From NCBI RefSeq assembly GCF_034314045.1, contig NZ_JAVIWL010000001.1, positions 4,216,001 through 4,280,000 of the forward strand: a stretch of 64,000 nt of DNA. Direction: 5' to 3'. Below the pieces are notes generated by a model. The model was not told the origin of the DNA and made no database searches. It saw nothing but the letters and a program-made list of their open reading frames with translations. Of this stretch, positions 27,687-37,412 are shown one piece after another. A program made the position numbers and the translations under genes. Every line of letters starts with the position of its first letter. Position 1 is the stretch's first letter. The stretch is from Glaciimonas sp. CA11.2. Its GTDB lineage: Bacteria > Pseudomonadota > Gammaproteobacteria > Burkholderiales > Burkholderiaceae_D.

Positions 27687-29471
27687 CTAAATACAACCTC
27701 GCTGTTTGGTAATCAATATTTCTAACTGGTCCCAAGGCAAAGGCTCACATATAAAATATCCCTGCAATATATCACAACCATGTGCGCGTAGAAAATTGGC
27801 TTGTTCTTGTGTTTCGACGCCCTCTGCCACGACTTGTAATTTTAGATTATGCGCTAGCGAGATGATGGATCGAACAATGGCCGCATCGTCCGCATTAATG
27901 GAGATGTCCTGCACAAAGATTCGATCAATTTTGAGGACATCTATAGGAAATTGTTTTAAATATGAGAGGCTCGAATATCCAGTACCGAAATCATCAATCG
28001 ACAACGTAATCCCGAGGTCTTTAAGTGCATGCATTTTTTTAATTCCAAGCTCGACATCGCTCATAATCAAGCGTTCTGTCAGCTCCAATTCTAAATATTG
28101 AGGAGCCAATCCAGTCTGCTTGAGTGTGCGGGCAATTGAGTCGACAAAGTCTATTTGAGAAAATTGTCGTGCAGAGACGTTTACAGCTATCCGTATCTGA
28201 TGGAAACCTAGCTTGGACAATGCTCTCGTTTGTGTACAAGCAGTGCGTAATACCCAATCTCCAACCGTAATAATTAAGCCACTTTCCTCTGCAATTCCTA
28301 TAAACCGGTCGGGTACTATATTGCCAAGCTTTGAATGATGCCATCGAATTAATGCTTCCATGCCGACGATTTGCTTTGTTTCAGCATTTACTTGAAGCTG
28401 GTAATGCAAAACGAATTCATCTTTTACCAAGGCTGTGCGTAAAGCTTTCTCGATAACTACCCGTTCAAGCGCTTTTACCTCCATTGCTTTTGTAAAAAAT
28501 TGAAAATTTGCCTGATCCAATCTTTTCGCGTTATACATGGCGATATCGGCACTTTTTAAAAGTAGTTCAGCAGATCCCCCATCAAATGGATATATTGCTA
28601 CGCCAGCACTGCACGTAATAGTTAAAGTCTTATCTTCGATTATCATGTGTCGCGCGATCGAGTCTATGATGCCTTGGATCACACGCGCTAACGGTGTACC
28701 ATCTGCCCTCTCGTGTATTACCAGTATGAATTCGTCCCCGCTAGGACGACATACGATATCGGTAGACAAGACCTCTTTTAAAATTCGTTTTGCCACTTCG
28801 TTTAACAACAGGTCACCGACATGATGACCATAACTGTCGTTAACAGATTTAAATCGATCAAGATCTAAAAATATCACCCCAATTGATTGCTTGTTGCTAG
28901 CGGCATATGTGATGGCGTCATTTAAACCATGGCGCATAGTTTTCCGATTGACAAGGCCAGTCAATTCATCTCGCGTAGCTTGATGGTGTAACTGCTTTCG
29001 GAGCTCTTTTTGAACTGAAATATCTTGTAAATTTATCTGTACTGCGGGCTGGCCAAAATAAGTGTACCTAATGCAACTGACACTCACGTCAAGCAAACGA
29101 CCGTCCAGTAGGCAGGCCTGGTCTTCATGGCCAGCAGCCGATTTATTGTACGTATCGTAACCAGATGCAAACAAAGAAACCAAAGAACGGCCCAAAAGAT
29201 CGCCCGGACTTGATGCGCAAAAAAGCGTCTGTGCCGCCGGATTTACAAAAACGATTCGCTTTTTAACTTCAATTAAAATTGAAAATGGCGATAGCTCAAC
29301 TAGCAATCTATAACGTTCTTCACTTTCTATTAAGGCCGCGACTATTACCTCTCGTTTGAGGGCCTCATTGTAAAGTTGAAGGCTTTTTTCTTCCAATAGC
29401 AATTCAGCTTGTTGCCGTGCACTATCCGCCCGGGCTAACCGCCGTTCGTTCAACTCGTTAGGCGTTGTCAT
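27687..29471 (-). CDS. PAS-GGDEF-EAL protein, probable c-di-GMP phosphodiesterase paired with H-NOX
   Basis: 594 residues, cytoplasmic: an N-terminal coiled coil (1-50), a PAS domain (about 50-165), GGDEF (about 170-330) and EAL (about 345-590). The GGDEF site reads RPSGDEF, a SGDEF variant, so cyclase activity is uncertain. The EAL domain keeps MEALIRW, NVSARQF, LELTERL, DDFGTGYSSLSYL, KIDRIF and EGVETQEQ, so it should hydrolyse c-di-GMP. The ATG lies inside the end of the H-NOX gene (14-base overlap). H-NOX proteins are known to control adjacent c-di-GMP enzymes in response to NO, the likely role here. The stop codon abuts an IS6 fragment. Confidence 0.93.
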   Translation of the reverse strand: MTTPNELNERRLARADSARQQAELLLEEKSLQLYNEALKREVIVAALIESEERYRLLVELSPFSILIEVKKRIVFVNPAAQTLFCASSPGDLLGRSLVSLFASGYDTYNKSAAGHEDQACLLDGRLLDVSVSCIRYTYFGQPAVQINLQDISVQKELRKQLHHQATRDELTGLVNRKTMRHGLNDAITYAASNKQSIGVIFLDLDRFKSVNDSYGHHVGDLLLNEVAKRILKEVLSTDIVCRPSGDEFILVIHERADGTPLARVIQGIIDSIARHMIIEDKTLTITCSAGVAIYPFDGGSAELLLKSADIAMYNAKRLDQANFQFFTKAMEVKALERVVIEKALRTALVKDEFVLHYQLQVNAETKQIVGMEALIRWHHSKLGNIVPDRFIGIAEESGLIITVGDWVLRTACTQTRALSKLGFHQIRIAVNVSARQFSQIDFVDSIARTLKQTGLAPQYLELELTERLIMSDVELGIKKMHALKDLGITLSIDDFGTGYSSLSYLKQFPIDVLKIDRIFVQDISINADDAAIVRSIISLAHNLKLQVVAEGVETQEQANFLRAHGCDILQGYFICEPLPWDQLEILITKQRGCI

Positions 29472-30015
29472 CGAATGTTTTTGTGAGTGTGAATCGACTA
29501 TGCACGCCTTGTTGAGAAGGGTAATCTATTCGGCATAACGAAATCGACTCATTGAAATGGCTGATAGCACCACGAATCAACCCCTCAGCCAAGTCCGCAA
29601 AAGGACGTTGGGAACGATATACTAAAATTAATACTAAAGGATCAGAATTACTGTATTCGAAGCTTGGTAATTCTGCATCGGGATACAATTTTTTAACATC
29701 AACATGTATTTTGTTATCTAATACTTTCAGAAGAGAAAAAGTGGAGTTCACATTTTCCAAATGATTAATGTTAGATCGCGTGAAACTGGTAAACAAGTCT
29801 TTTCCGAACGCGCAAAGCAGCGTGGGTACGGGCACTCCTGTCCTTTCACTTAAATGACCTACCATTTCGATTATTTCAGGATATTTATATGTTCCGACAG
29901 TTGTGTAAGCCCCGCCCGTTTCTAACGTCGCCGCAGACATGACTTCATCAGCCATTTCGATGGAAAATGTTTTTTCCATCATGTGAATAAATGTTTGAAA
30001 AATAATGCCCTTCAT
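29458..30015 (-). CDS. H-NOX heme-nitric oxide binding protein
   Basis: A 185-residue stand-alone H-NOX (HNOB) sensor. It begins MKGIIFQTFIHMMEK like other bacterial H-NOX proteins. The proximal heme ligand is His104 in LDNKIHVDVKKLYPDAELP, and the heme-propionate motif YxSxR is present as Y133-R-S135-Q-R137. The position of the distal Tyr that stabilises O2 in Thermoanaerobacter H-NOX (Arg+5) is Leu142 here, which favours NO over O2. An AAGGA site lies close upstream of the ATG. It is co-transcribed with the downstream phosphodiesterase. A promoter with TATAAT-like hexamers lies in 30030-30080. Confidence 0.93.
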   Translation of the reverse strand: MKGIIFQTFIHMMEKTFSIEMADEVMSAATLETGGAYTTVGTYKYPEIIEMVGHLSERTGVPVPTLLCAFGKDLFTSFTRSNINHLENVNSTFSLLKVLDNKIHVDVKKLYPDAELPSFEYSNSDPLVLILVYRSQRPFADLAEGLIRGAISHFNESISLCRIDYPSQQGVHSRFTLTKTFDDNA

Positions 30016-30144
30016 ATTTATCCTTACAGTTCGTGCATAATTTCTATGTGCAAATATTGTATAATAGCATTATAATTATTTTGGACGCAACGATGGTATT
30101 GATTGCCAGCGTGGTAGAGGAAGGGCGGTTTCAAATAGGAAGCG

Positions 30145-30455
30145 TAACACTGGGTTAATGAACAGTATCTATTGGGTGTTGGAGTAAAGCGATTTGCTGC
30201 ATGTAGACAACGAGTGGTGTTTTATAGTTGAGGCGTGCTCGTGTATTGTGAGCGATAAGGCTATAGCGTCAAGCTCGTCCTCTGAGTAGATCAACAGGTC
30301 TGAACCTTTGGGCATGTACTGGCGGAGCAAGCCATTGGTATTTTCATTGGATCCCCGCCGCCATGGGCTATATGGGTCAGCGAAATATATCAGTATGCCG
30401 GTGCGCTCGGTAAGGACTTTGTGAGTGTACATCGGTTCTTTCGCGTTAATCAACG
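30145..30455 (-). pseudogene. IS30-family transposase 3' remnant
   Basis: The minus strand encodes HKVLTERTGILIYFADP, SPWRRGSNENTNGLLRQY and MPKGSDLLIYSEDELDA, the C-terminal catalytic part of IS30 transposases. It continues after a frameshift as TRARLNYKTPLVVY. The N-terminal two thirds are missing and the fragment joins a truncated IS6 copy. Confidence 0.85.
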
Positions 30456-30496
30456 TCATCGAGTCGATCAAGTAGATTACTGACTTTGATGATAAG

Positions 30497-31245
30497 AGCG
30501 AACCGATATGCTTAATACGAAAGGGATGCGATTTCCGATCGCCGTGATGTTGGTGTGCATTCGCTGGTACGCAGCTTATCCGTTGAGTTACCGCCACCTT
30601 GAGGAAATGATGGAAGAACGTGGCGTGGCTGTCGATCAATCGTTGGGCGATCCGTTTCCTGCCGTTGATTGAAAAGTTAGCGTGCAAATACAAGCGCAAG
30701 GTCGGCGCCGGCTGGCGAATGGACAAAACGTACATCAAAGCCAAGGGCATCTGGAAGTATCTCTACCGTGCAGTCGACAAAGAGGGAAAACTGTCGACTT
30801 TCTTCTGACGGCACAACGTGACCTGGCTGCGACCAGGCGGTTCTTCGAAAAACCCATCGGTGAGAACGGCGCGCCGAGCAAGGTCACGATGGACAAGAGC
30901 GGCGCTAACAAAGCTGCCATCGACGAGATCAACCGCAACCGGGACGTCCAGATCACCGTACGCCAGCTCAAGTACCTCAACAACATCGTCGAACAGGACC
31001 ACCGCGCTATCAAGCGGGTGACCAAGCCGACGCTTAACTTCAAGTCCTTCCGGTCTGCCAGCAATGTACTTACCAGCATCGAGCTCATGCACATGATCCG
31101 TAAGGGTCAGTTCGCGGTCGATGGCGCCACTGCCATGTCGTTCGCCGACCAGTTTATGCGCTGGCGGGACAAATCCATCCACTGTAATCGGGGGCCATGC
31201 CCTGCACCGGAAAATCCGTCTCGCGCTCAACATTGCGACAGAACC
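30497..31245 (+). mobile_element. IS6-family element, left end missing, transposase broken
   Basis: Transposase pieces are readable in order: RHLEEMMEERGVAVDQ, then in another frame RWAIRFLPLIEKL...WRMDKTYIKAKG...YLYRAVDKEG, then in a third frame VDFLLTAQRDLAATRRFFEK to NNIVEQDHRAIKRVTKP. Two lesions are present: a deletion after VAVDQ and a one-base loss at GGGAAAA. The right terminal repeat (…GCGACAGAACC) is present; the left one is lost at the junction with the IS30 fragment. The copy at 32351-33162 is almost identical, inverted, and has the same lesions. Confidence 0.9.
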
Positions 31246-31418
31246 CGCAAGCTCACCACTTCGTTGACCGCTGACTCTGCAATACTGCTACTGATGGTGT
31301 TGTTACATTTTCCACCGGATTCTTGCGTTAACGTCTACTATTCGCAACTATAGATTACCGAATGTCCGCTGAAATACTACTGGGTTGCATGTCTGGTTGC
31401 TTTGAGGGGAATAACAAA

Positions 31419-32327
31419 ATGGAATACGCGCAATTGAAGCCTGGGCGGGCTTTTAAGCCGTTGCAAAGCCTACTTTACTATCTTCAGCGTATCGTCACGT
31501 CCCGCTGTTTGCGACACATGATAACCCAAGGTCTTACCGAATACATACGACGTCGTCACGGTGCGATGTCAACCGATACGGAAAGCTACGATCAGGTGCA
31601 GCTAGACTCACTTCGCCAACACGGCCATGCGGCGCTGGGCGAGCTACTCTCCGCAGAACAGCTGTCCCATATTCGCGATCATCTCAGCAGCAAATCTCTC
31701 TTGGCGCAAGGAGCGAAAGCGCAGGCTTTTACCATTGAGCAGGTACCGCCAGGCCTACGCCTTGCAGAATATGAGCTTCGCGATATTCTTGATTGCCCAC
31801 ATTTACTGGAATTGGCCAATCATCCTGCTATTCTGCGGCTGGCGGGCGATTACATCGGTTGCAAGCCGACTCTCTCCGCCCTTGGACTGCGCTGGTCGTT
31901 TCCTGACGCCGGAGCAGGTTCCGGTTCGCAGGCATTTCATCGCGATTGTGACGACTGGCGTTTTATGAAGGTAATGGTTTATCTGACGGACGTCGATGCC
32001 GAAACCGGCCCGCATATTTATGTGCAAGGTACGCATCTCGAACGTTGCAGCATGCGCTTGCAGGTCTATAGCGACAACAAAATACTTAATCGCTACGGTG
32101 AGAAAAATATCGTAAATATGATGGGGGTCGCGGGCACCGGCTTCGCGGTGAATACGCAAGGAATCCATAAAGGTATGTTGCCTAGCCAGAAGCCACGGCT
32201 GCTACTGCAAATTCAATACTCATTGCTACCGGTCTACATCTATCGCTACCGGCCCGCAACCGGCCTGCAAAAACCCCTCCTTGACCGTTATATCAATCGA
32301 CTTTTTGTCAGCAATGCGCGAAAGTAG
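31419..32327 (+). CDS. Phytanoyl-CoA dioxygenase (PhyH) family protein, cargo between IS6 copies
   Basis: Fe(II)/2-oxoglutarate-dependent oxygenase family; substrate unknown. 302 residues from ATG at 31419, which has GAGGGGA eight bases upstream; the frame opens earlier at 31362 without such a site. Metal site: H174-x-D176 in QAFHRDCDDWRF and H250 in GIHKGML; the 2-oxoglutarate-binding Arg is R260 in SQKPRLLLQ. The segment GPHIYVQGTHLE is also typical. It lies alone between two inverted, nearly identical IS6 copies, so it was probably brought in or locked in by them. PhyH proteins near glycan genes can modify sugars or lipids, but nothing here decides this. Confidence 0.85.
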   Translation: MEYAQLKPGRAFKPLQSLLYYLQRIVTSRCLRHMITQGLTEYIRRRHGAMSTDTESYDQVQLDSLRQHGHAALGELLSAEQLSHIRDHLSSKSLLAQGAKAQAFTIEQVPPGLRLAEYELRDILDCPHLLELANHPAILRLAGDYIGCKPTLSALGLRWSFPDAGAGSGSQAFHRDCDDWRFMKVMVYLTDVDAETGPHIYVQGTHLERCSMRLQVYSDNKILNRYGEKNIVNMMGVAGTGFAVNTQGIHKGMLPSQKPRLLLQIQYSLLPVYIYRYRPATGLQKPLLDRYINRLFVSNARK

Positions 32328-32350
32328 TGGAGTACGGTAGATGCATCGCG

Positions 32351-33162
32351 GGTTCTGTCGTAATGTTGAGCGCGAGACGGATTTTCCGGTGCAGGGCATG
32401 GCCCCCGATTACAGTGGATGGATTTGTCCCGCCAGCGCATAAACTGGTCGGCGAACGACATGGCAGTGGCGCCATCGACCGCGAACTGACCCTTACGGAT
32501 CATGTGCATGAGCTCGATGCTGGTAAGTACATTGCTGGCAGACCGGAAGGACTTGAAGTTAAGCGTCGGCTTGGTCACCCGCTTGATAGCGCGGTGGTCC
32601 TGTTCGACGATGTTGTTGAGGTACTTGAGCTGGCGTACGGTGATCTGGACGTCCCGGTTGCGGTTGATCTCGTCGATGGCAGCTTTGTTAGCGCCGCTCT
32701 TGTCCATCGTGACCTTGCTCGGCGCGCCGTTCTCACCGATGGGTTTTTCGAAGAACCGCCTGGTCGCAGCCAGGTCACGTTGTGCCGTCAGAAGAAAGTC
32801 GACAGTTTTCCCTCTTTGTCGACTGCACGGTAGAGATACTTCCAGATGCCCTTGGCTTTGATGTACGTTTTGTCCATTCGCCAGCCGGCGCCGACCTTGC
32901 GCTTGTATTTGCACGCTAACTTTTCAATCAACGGCAGGAAACGGATCGCCCAACGATTGATCGACAGCCACGCCACGTTCTTCCATCATTTCCTCAAGGT
33001 GGCGGTAACTCAACGGGTAAGCTGCGTACCAGCGAATGCACACCAACATCACGGCGATCGGAAATCGCATCCCTTTCGTATTAAGCATATCGGTTCGTCC
33101 ATTCGTCAGGGGAACAGCAGGCTACCTGATCGGGACGCAGGTTTGCCTAACGCGACAGAACC
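32351..33162 (-). mobile_element. IS6-family element with both ends, transposase broken
   Basis: 812 bases with terminal repeats GGTTCTGTCG at both ends. The transposase on the minus strand has the same deletion and one-base frameshift as the inverted copy at 30497-31245, so neither can make an intact protein. The flanks GCATCGCG (left) and ACATCGAG (right) agree in 6 of 8 bases, a possible decayed target duplication. The right end cuts a sensor gene. Confidence 0.9.
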
Positions 33163-33961
33163 ACATCGAGGACTAACGGAAAGTTGCGGATGTGCCGAAA
33201 CGTGTACCATCGCTGCACGGCGTCGATCGCAGCCGTGCCGAAAAAGTCACCACTAGGAGACTGAGTAAAGCGCGTGTAATTGGCGGTACCAATAAGGCTC
33301 TGGCCAATCGCCTTCGCGTCATAGGGCAGGCGCATCAGCATTGTCCCGTCCGCGAGCATCAGGGCCATCGAACCGCTGGTACCGAGATTCATGCCGGCGA
33401 AAAGGTTGCGGAAATAGTTCAGGTGCATGGTCCCCACCACCACACCGGCATAGCTGCCGTCCGGGTGCGAAGGCGTCGACTCAAAGCGATGCTGGTGCCA
33501 CCGGTGGCCATCCGTGGTTCAAAAGGACGACTAACATAGAGCCCGAAGTTCGGAGATTCGCGATGCACCTTGAAATAATCGCTCTCCGCCAGGTTCTCGC
33601 GGTGCGGCGACTCAGACTTCGAGTCGATCATTACATTGCCGGCCTCGTCGAGAACCAGCAACGAACCCATGGTCTGAGCTGTTGCCGAGTGGTCAAACAG
33701 CACTAACTGGCGGAGGTCGGGCGATAGGTCCATCACGCCGGGATGGCTGCGCCCCTGAATAACTGCCTGCAGAGACAGGTCATACACTTCAAGATTGCGC
33801 GCGGTGTCACGCTACACCAGGAGTGACACGTTGAATGCAGATTCCCGCTCCCGCGCAAGTGCATCGCGCCGCATCTCAATTAGCATCCATGCAGTGATAA
33901 CAAGTATCAGGCAAGCAATAGCCACACTCACACCTATCACACTGTTGGGGCGCAGGATCAT
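33163..33961 (-). pseudogene. Broken dCache sensor of a membrane signalling protein (probably a diguanylate cyclase)
   Basis: The minus strand begins MILRPNSVIGVSVAIACLIL (membrane helix) and runs through RRDALARERESAFNVSLLV, then an in-frame TAG, then RDTARNLEVYDLSLQAVIQG. The frame continues through a periplasmic Cache-like region (LVLDEAGNVMIDSKSESP; YVSRPFEPRMATGGTSIAL), shifts frame near 33480, and goes on as MHLNYFRNLFAGMNLGTSGS to about FPLVLDVV, where the IS6 element interrupts it. Such sensors are usually followed by GGDEF domains in this family. One nonsense codon, one frameshift and the IS insertion make it dead. Confidence 0.8.
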
Positions 33962-34204
33962 GTGTTGTTTACCATCGCTGCTGCGAAATGCTGAAAAACC
34001 ATTGCCTAACTTTCGTTCAGACCTTCATTAAAATCCACCTGAACCATTTTTTATGGTCCTCGTTTTATACATTCAGAGCTTTGAATAAACATAAATAAAT
34101 TTCACTATTACATAGTCGCTTATGGGACCCGTTTGACCTGAGAGAAATAAAGGAAAATTCATCGCGAAAATTAAAACACGATTCAATACCTTAATTTTCT
34201 TCTG

Positions 34205-34365
34205 CAGGTATCTTTTATGGGGCCGTGGACAAGGAAACCAACACGATCGATTTTCTGTTGACGGCCAGGCGGGACAAAGCGGCTGCAAAACGGTTTTTTC
34301 GACAAGTCCATGCAAGCCCATGGCGTTCCTGAAAAAGTTGCGATCGTCAACCGAAGTAAATGGAA
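34205..34365 (+). pseudogene. IS6-family transposase fragment
   Basis: Reads GAVDKETNTIDFLLTARRDK then, after a shift, KSMQAHGVPEKVAIV, homologous to the middle of IS6 transposases (compare AVDKEG...DFLLTA...GVPEKVTM in the intact copy). No ends are present. Confidence 0.75.
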
Positions 34366-34544
34366 TGGACGCCTCTCCCCGCAAGCGCCAGTAATGGAAT
34401 CGGCGGGGTGAATCGAAAAAACTAAAGGGTTCTTTCGACCGCCGGCATCAGATGTGCCAAAGTGGAGTTTCGAAGCTTACCCCTTGAGGAAGGAGGAATC
34501 ACCAGGAATACCGTATTTAGAGTCCATCTTGCAAGGCGTATTTT

Positions 34545-34785
34545 TCAGGTGCATTCCGTTGATTCGGCGATCGGCGAAATTACCGGCATGTAGACCAAGC
34601 GGGATAAATTCCTGGAGTATTTTGCGAACAGCGCGCCCTCTCTGATCGGAATGGAGGCGTGCGGCGGCGCACAGCACTGGGCAAGGCGGTTGATCGAGAT
34701 GGGTCACCAGGTCAAAGTGATGCAGTGTAAAGCGGTCAAGGCGTTTGTCAGCGGCAACAAGAACGTAAGCGATCAATCATCCACG
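34545..34785 (+). pseudogene. IS110-family transposase N-terminal fragment
   Basis: In one frame: FQVHSVDSAIGEITGM, a TAG stop, then TKRDKFLEYFANSAPSL, IGMEACGGAQHWARRLIEMG and AFVSGNKN. This matches the RNase-H-like N-terminal domain of IS110 transposases, which is also present at 41510. It is truncated on both sides. Confidence 0.8.
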
Positions 34786-34794
34786 TCTCTTGCG

Positions 34795-35345
34795 GCATAA
34801 ATTGATTTATGCAGCGGCCGGGCCGGTTGGCTGTAAATTCCACGGCAGTAGCGCTTCATAGTCATCGGCGGTATTGGCATAAGGCAGTGTAGTGAACAGC
34901 TGGGTCAGATATTGGTAAGCGTCAATATTGCCCGCCTTGCAGGTCTCAATCAATGAGTACAGATTGGCGCTGGCTTTTGCGCCCCCGACGGTATCGGCGA
35001 ATAACTAGTTCTTGCGACCGATCACAAAGGGCCGAATCGCGTTCTCGGCTAAATTATTATCGATCGGCCAGGTGCCGTTCTCCACATACCGCGTCAATTT
35101 CGGTCATTGCCCTGTCAGATACTGCAATGCCTTCCCCAGCAATCCGCTCGGCGCAGTCGTTGCCAGATGATGGTCGAGCAAATCTTTGATCGCTGCCAAT
35201 ATTGCCGTGCTGTATTTCATGCCCAAACGCTGTCGTTGCTGTGGTGTTGATGTGCTGGCAAGAGATTCTGCCGCGTATAGTTTGCCGATCAAGGTAATGA
35301 ATTGGGTGGCCGGCTGCTGCGCACTGCGCGCTTCCTTGGGCAACT
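34795..35345 (-). pseudogene. IS66-family TnpC C-terminal remnant
   Basis: The minus strand reads QPATQFITLIGKLYAAES, then ALQYLTGQ, a stop, [32 protein letters not shown], another stop, LFADTVGGAKASANLYSLIE and DYEALLPWNLQPT, in the order of IS66 TnpC ends. It is a different subtype from the complete IS66-type element at 42341. The 227 bases to its right (35346-35572) hold nothing I recognise. Confidence 0.8.
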
Positions 35346-35572
35346 AAAAGTGTTATGGGTCATTTTTACCCTTATCTCGGCACACACCCCCACCGGCGAA
35401 ATTCTGGAGTGCTCAGCTTCCGGGAAAAATCTGGCGCCACATTGGCACGAGATCGAAAGATCACGTATTCACTAGATCTTATTTTAGTGCCCTTACCGAC
35501 AAACGACGCCAAAATACAATCTGGATCAGAAGTGAGAATAGGAGAAGGATGGCGACCGCCTATGGCATAGGG

Positions 35573-37189
35573 TTAGCCGCTTTTGCTTGTCCATTTTGCG
35601 GCTACGCATACCTGTCGCTTGCCCAGCCCCTTAGCGTTATACATTGCATGATCCGCATTTTTTAAAAGAGTGTCAGTATCCGTTGCAGAGGTAGGATATT
35701 CGGCGACTCCAATGCTTGCAGAAATCATCACCTTATTTGTGCCGAACAGATAAGGTTCCGAGATGATTTCGATCAACTTATGGGCGAATTTGGTGGCATT
35801 TTCTAAATTAGAATTAATCAACGCGATGGCAAACTCATCGCCACCGAGTCGCGCTGCAATATCTGATGCACGAATGGCGTTTTTGATTCTCATTGAAACG
35901 GTACGTAAAAGCTCATCTCCCCGTGCGTGACCATAACTATCGTTGACTTGTTTGAAGCCGTCCAAGTCAATATACAACACAGCCAGTGCAGTCTTGTCTC
36001 GTTGGCAAAGTGATAATTGTTGGTTGAGGACAGTATGGAAAAACTCTCGATTCGGTAAGCCCGTAAGCCCGTCATGATAGGCGTCGTATTGTGCTTGACG
36101 CAGGGTTACAGACGCATTCAGCAATGCCTGACGTAATTTGTTTGCCTCTGTAAAATATAGATGCGGAACGGTGAATGGCTTATTGGAACCTAGTGCCGTT
36201 GCTGGTGAAATAAGTGCTATTATAGAATCAGCAACACGTCCTCCGATAAACCAAGCTAGCGCTAGTCCCAAGATTAAAGCACAAAAGGTTGCGATAATCA
36301 GTAAGATCAGTGTGTGACGAAGCCCTTCGGTGATCTGAGCTAATGGCATAGCGAGGGCGACTGTCCACTTTGTCGCCGCTGATCGACTGTACACCGTGAA
36401 CGCAGGAATATTATCCAAAGTTTGTGTCACGAAGCCGCCTTCATTCGAACTGTTTATTTGTTGCCACAAGGCCGGCGTCACTTTCTTGCCAACAAATTTC
36501 TGCATATTGGTTGTTCGGCCTACGATGCAGCCGTTGCTGTCGATAATGGCACCGATCCAACCGCTGGGCAGTTTTTGCTCCGTCATTAAATTCAAAAGTT
36601 GGGCGGGAGCAATCGTTGCATTTAATGAGTATATGGTCGACTCATTGCTCTTCACCGGTACGGAAATGGTGAAAATAGAATGATCTGTCAGCGCTGCTTT
36701 AAATAACCCAGAAACTCCCGGTTTTCCGGTTTCAAATGTGTGTTTAAGTAGTGGCGGATTAGTTAGTTTCGGAAGTATTGTGCCAAAGGGGCGATTTGTA
36801 GCCAGAAGCATCTGCCCGTCGGGTGCTAAGACTAGTATGTTTTCAACCGGCAAGTTCGGCAACTCCTCCCGAGCTCGGGTATGGAAGCCTTTTAAATCAC
36901 CGTTGGCTAGCCGATGAGAGGTGCCGAGTGCTTGAAGTGCGGCCTGGGTACTGGTGAAATCCCTATCTATTGCCGCCATCGTCGCGCGCGCGCGACTGAT
37001 CGCGGTAAGGGTTAATTGCTCTCGTTCGTGGGTGTAAAAATTAACGATCAAAAAAGTCGCTATAGCCGCGATTGGCAGCACGCACCCAAGTACAAGCACA
37101 ACGAGACAGGCGCGAATGCTAGGCACATGCACGCCTTTCAAAAGGATACGGTCCATCATCCTGGTATCAGTAGTCGTGGCGACCTTCAT
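35573..37189 (-). CDS. Membrane diguanylate cyclase with periplasmic dCache sensor
   Basis: 538 residues: cytoplasmic start, membrane helix (about 27-50), periplasmic dCache-type sensor (about 52-290), second helix (about 296-318), linker and GGDEF domain (about 370-530). The active site is RLGGDEFAIAL and the inhibitory site RASD lies five residues before it, so product inhibition by c-di-GMP is expected. AGAGGA six bases before the ATG supports the start. It stands alone between an IS66 remnant and the intact IS6 element. The ligand is unknown. Confidence 0.92.
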   Translation of the reverse strand: MKVATTTDTRMMDRILLKGVHVPSIRACLVVLVLGCVLPIAAIATFLIVNFYTHEREQLTLTAISRARATMAAIDRDFTSTQAALQALGTSHRLANGDLKGFHTRAREELPNLPVENILVLAPDGQMLLATNRPFGTILPKLTNPPLLKHTFETGKPGVSGLFKAALTDHSIFTISVPVKSNESTIYSLNATIAPAQLLNLMTEQKLPSGWIGAIIDSNGCIVGRTTNMQKFVGKKVTPALWQQINSSNEGGFVTQTLDNIPAFTVYSRSAATKWTVALAMPLAQITEGLRHTLILLIIATFCALILGLALAWFIGGRVADSIIALISPATALGSNKPFTVPHLYFTEANKLRQALLNASVTLRQAQYDAYHDGLTGLPNREFFHTVLNQQLSLCQRDKTALAVLYIDLDGFKQVNDSYGHARGDELLRTVSMRIKNAIRASDIAARLGGDEFAIALINSNLENATKFAHKLIEIISEPYLFGTNKVMISASIGVAEYPTSATDTDTLLKNADHAMYNAKGLGKRQVCVAAKWTSKSG

Positions 37190-37412
37190 AAATTCCTCTT
37201 TTTATTGTTGATTTTTATGTAACGCAGTATGCATCGAATATTGCTTAAATAGATCGTTACGCAAAAACCATAAAAATGTAACGAAATGTAATGACGTAAA
37301 CCTAAAAATACGAACGGATGGGTAAAGTTCTAGTCATACAATATCAATTTATAAGCCGTTTTTTTAAAGGGAATCATGTCGTGGTCTAATAAAAAAAGAC
37401 CACGACAATAAG

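Noticed and set aside
30780..30800. GGGAAAA in the broken IS6 transposases as a programmed -1 frameshift site
   Set aside because: The heptamer fits the slippery pattern, but a second upstream lesion (deletion after VAVDQ) also breaks the frame, and the intact copy at 37469 reads through the same place without any shift.
35104..35343. 79-codon minus-strand frame as an independent gene
   Set aside because: It is an internal piece of the IS66 TnpC remnant that continues in the same frame beyond its stop.
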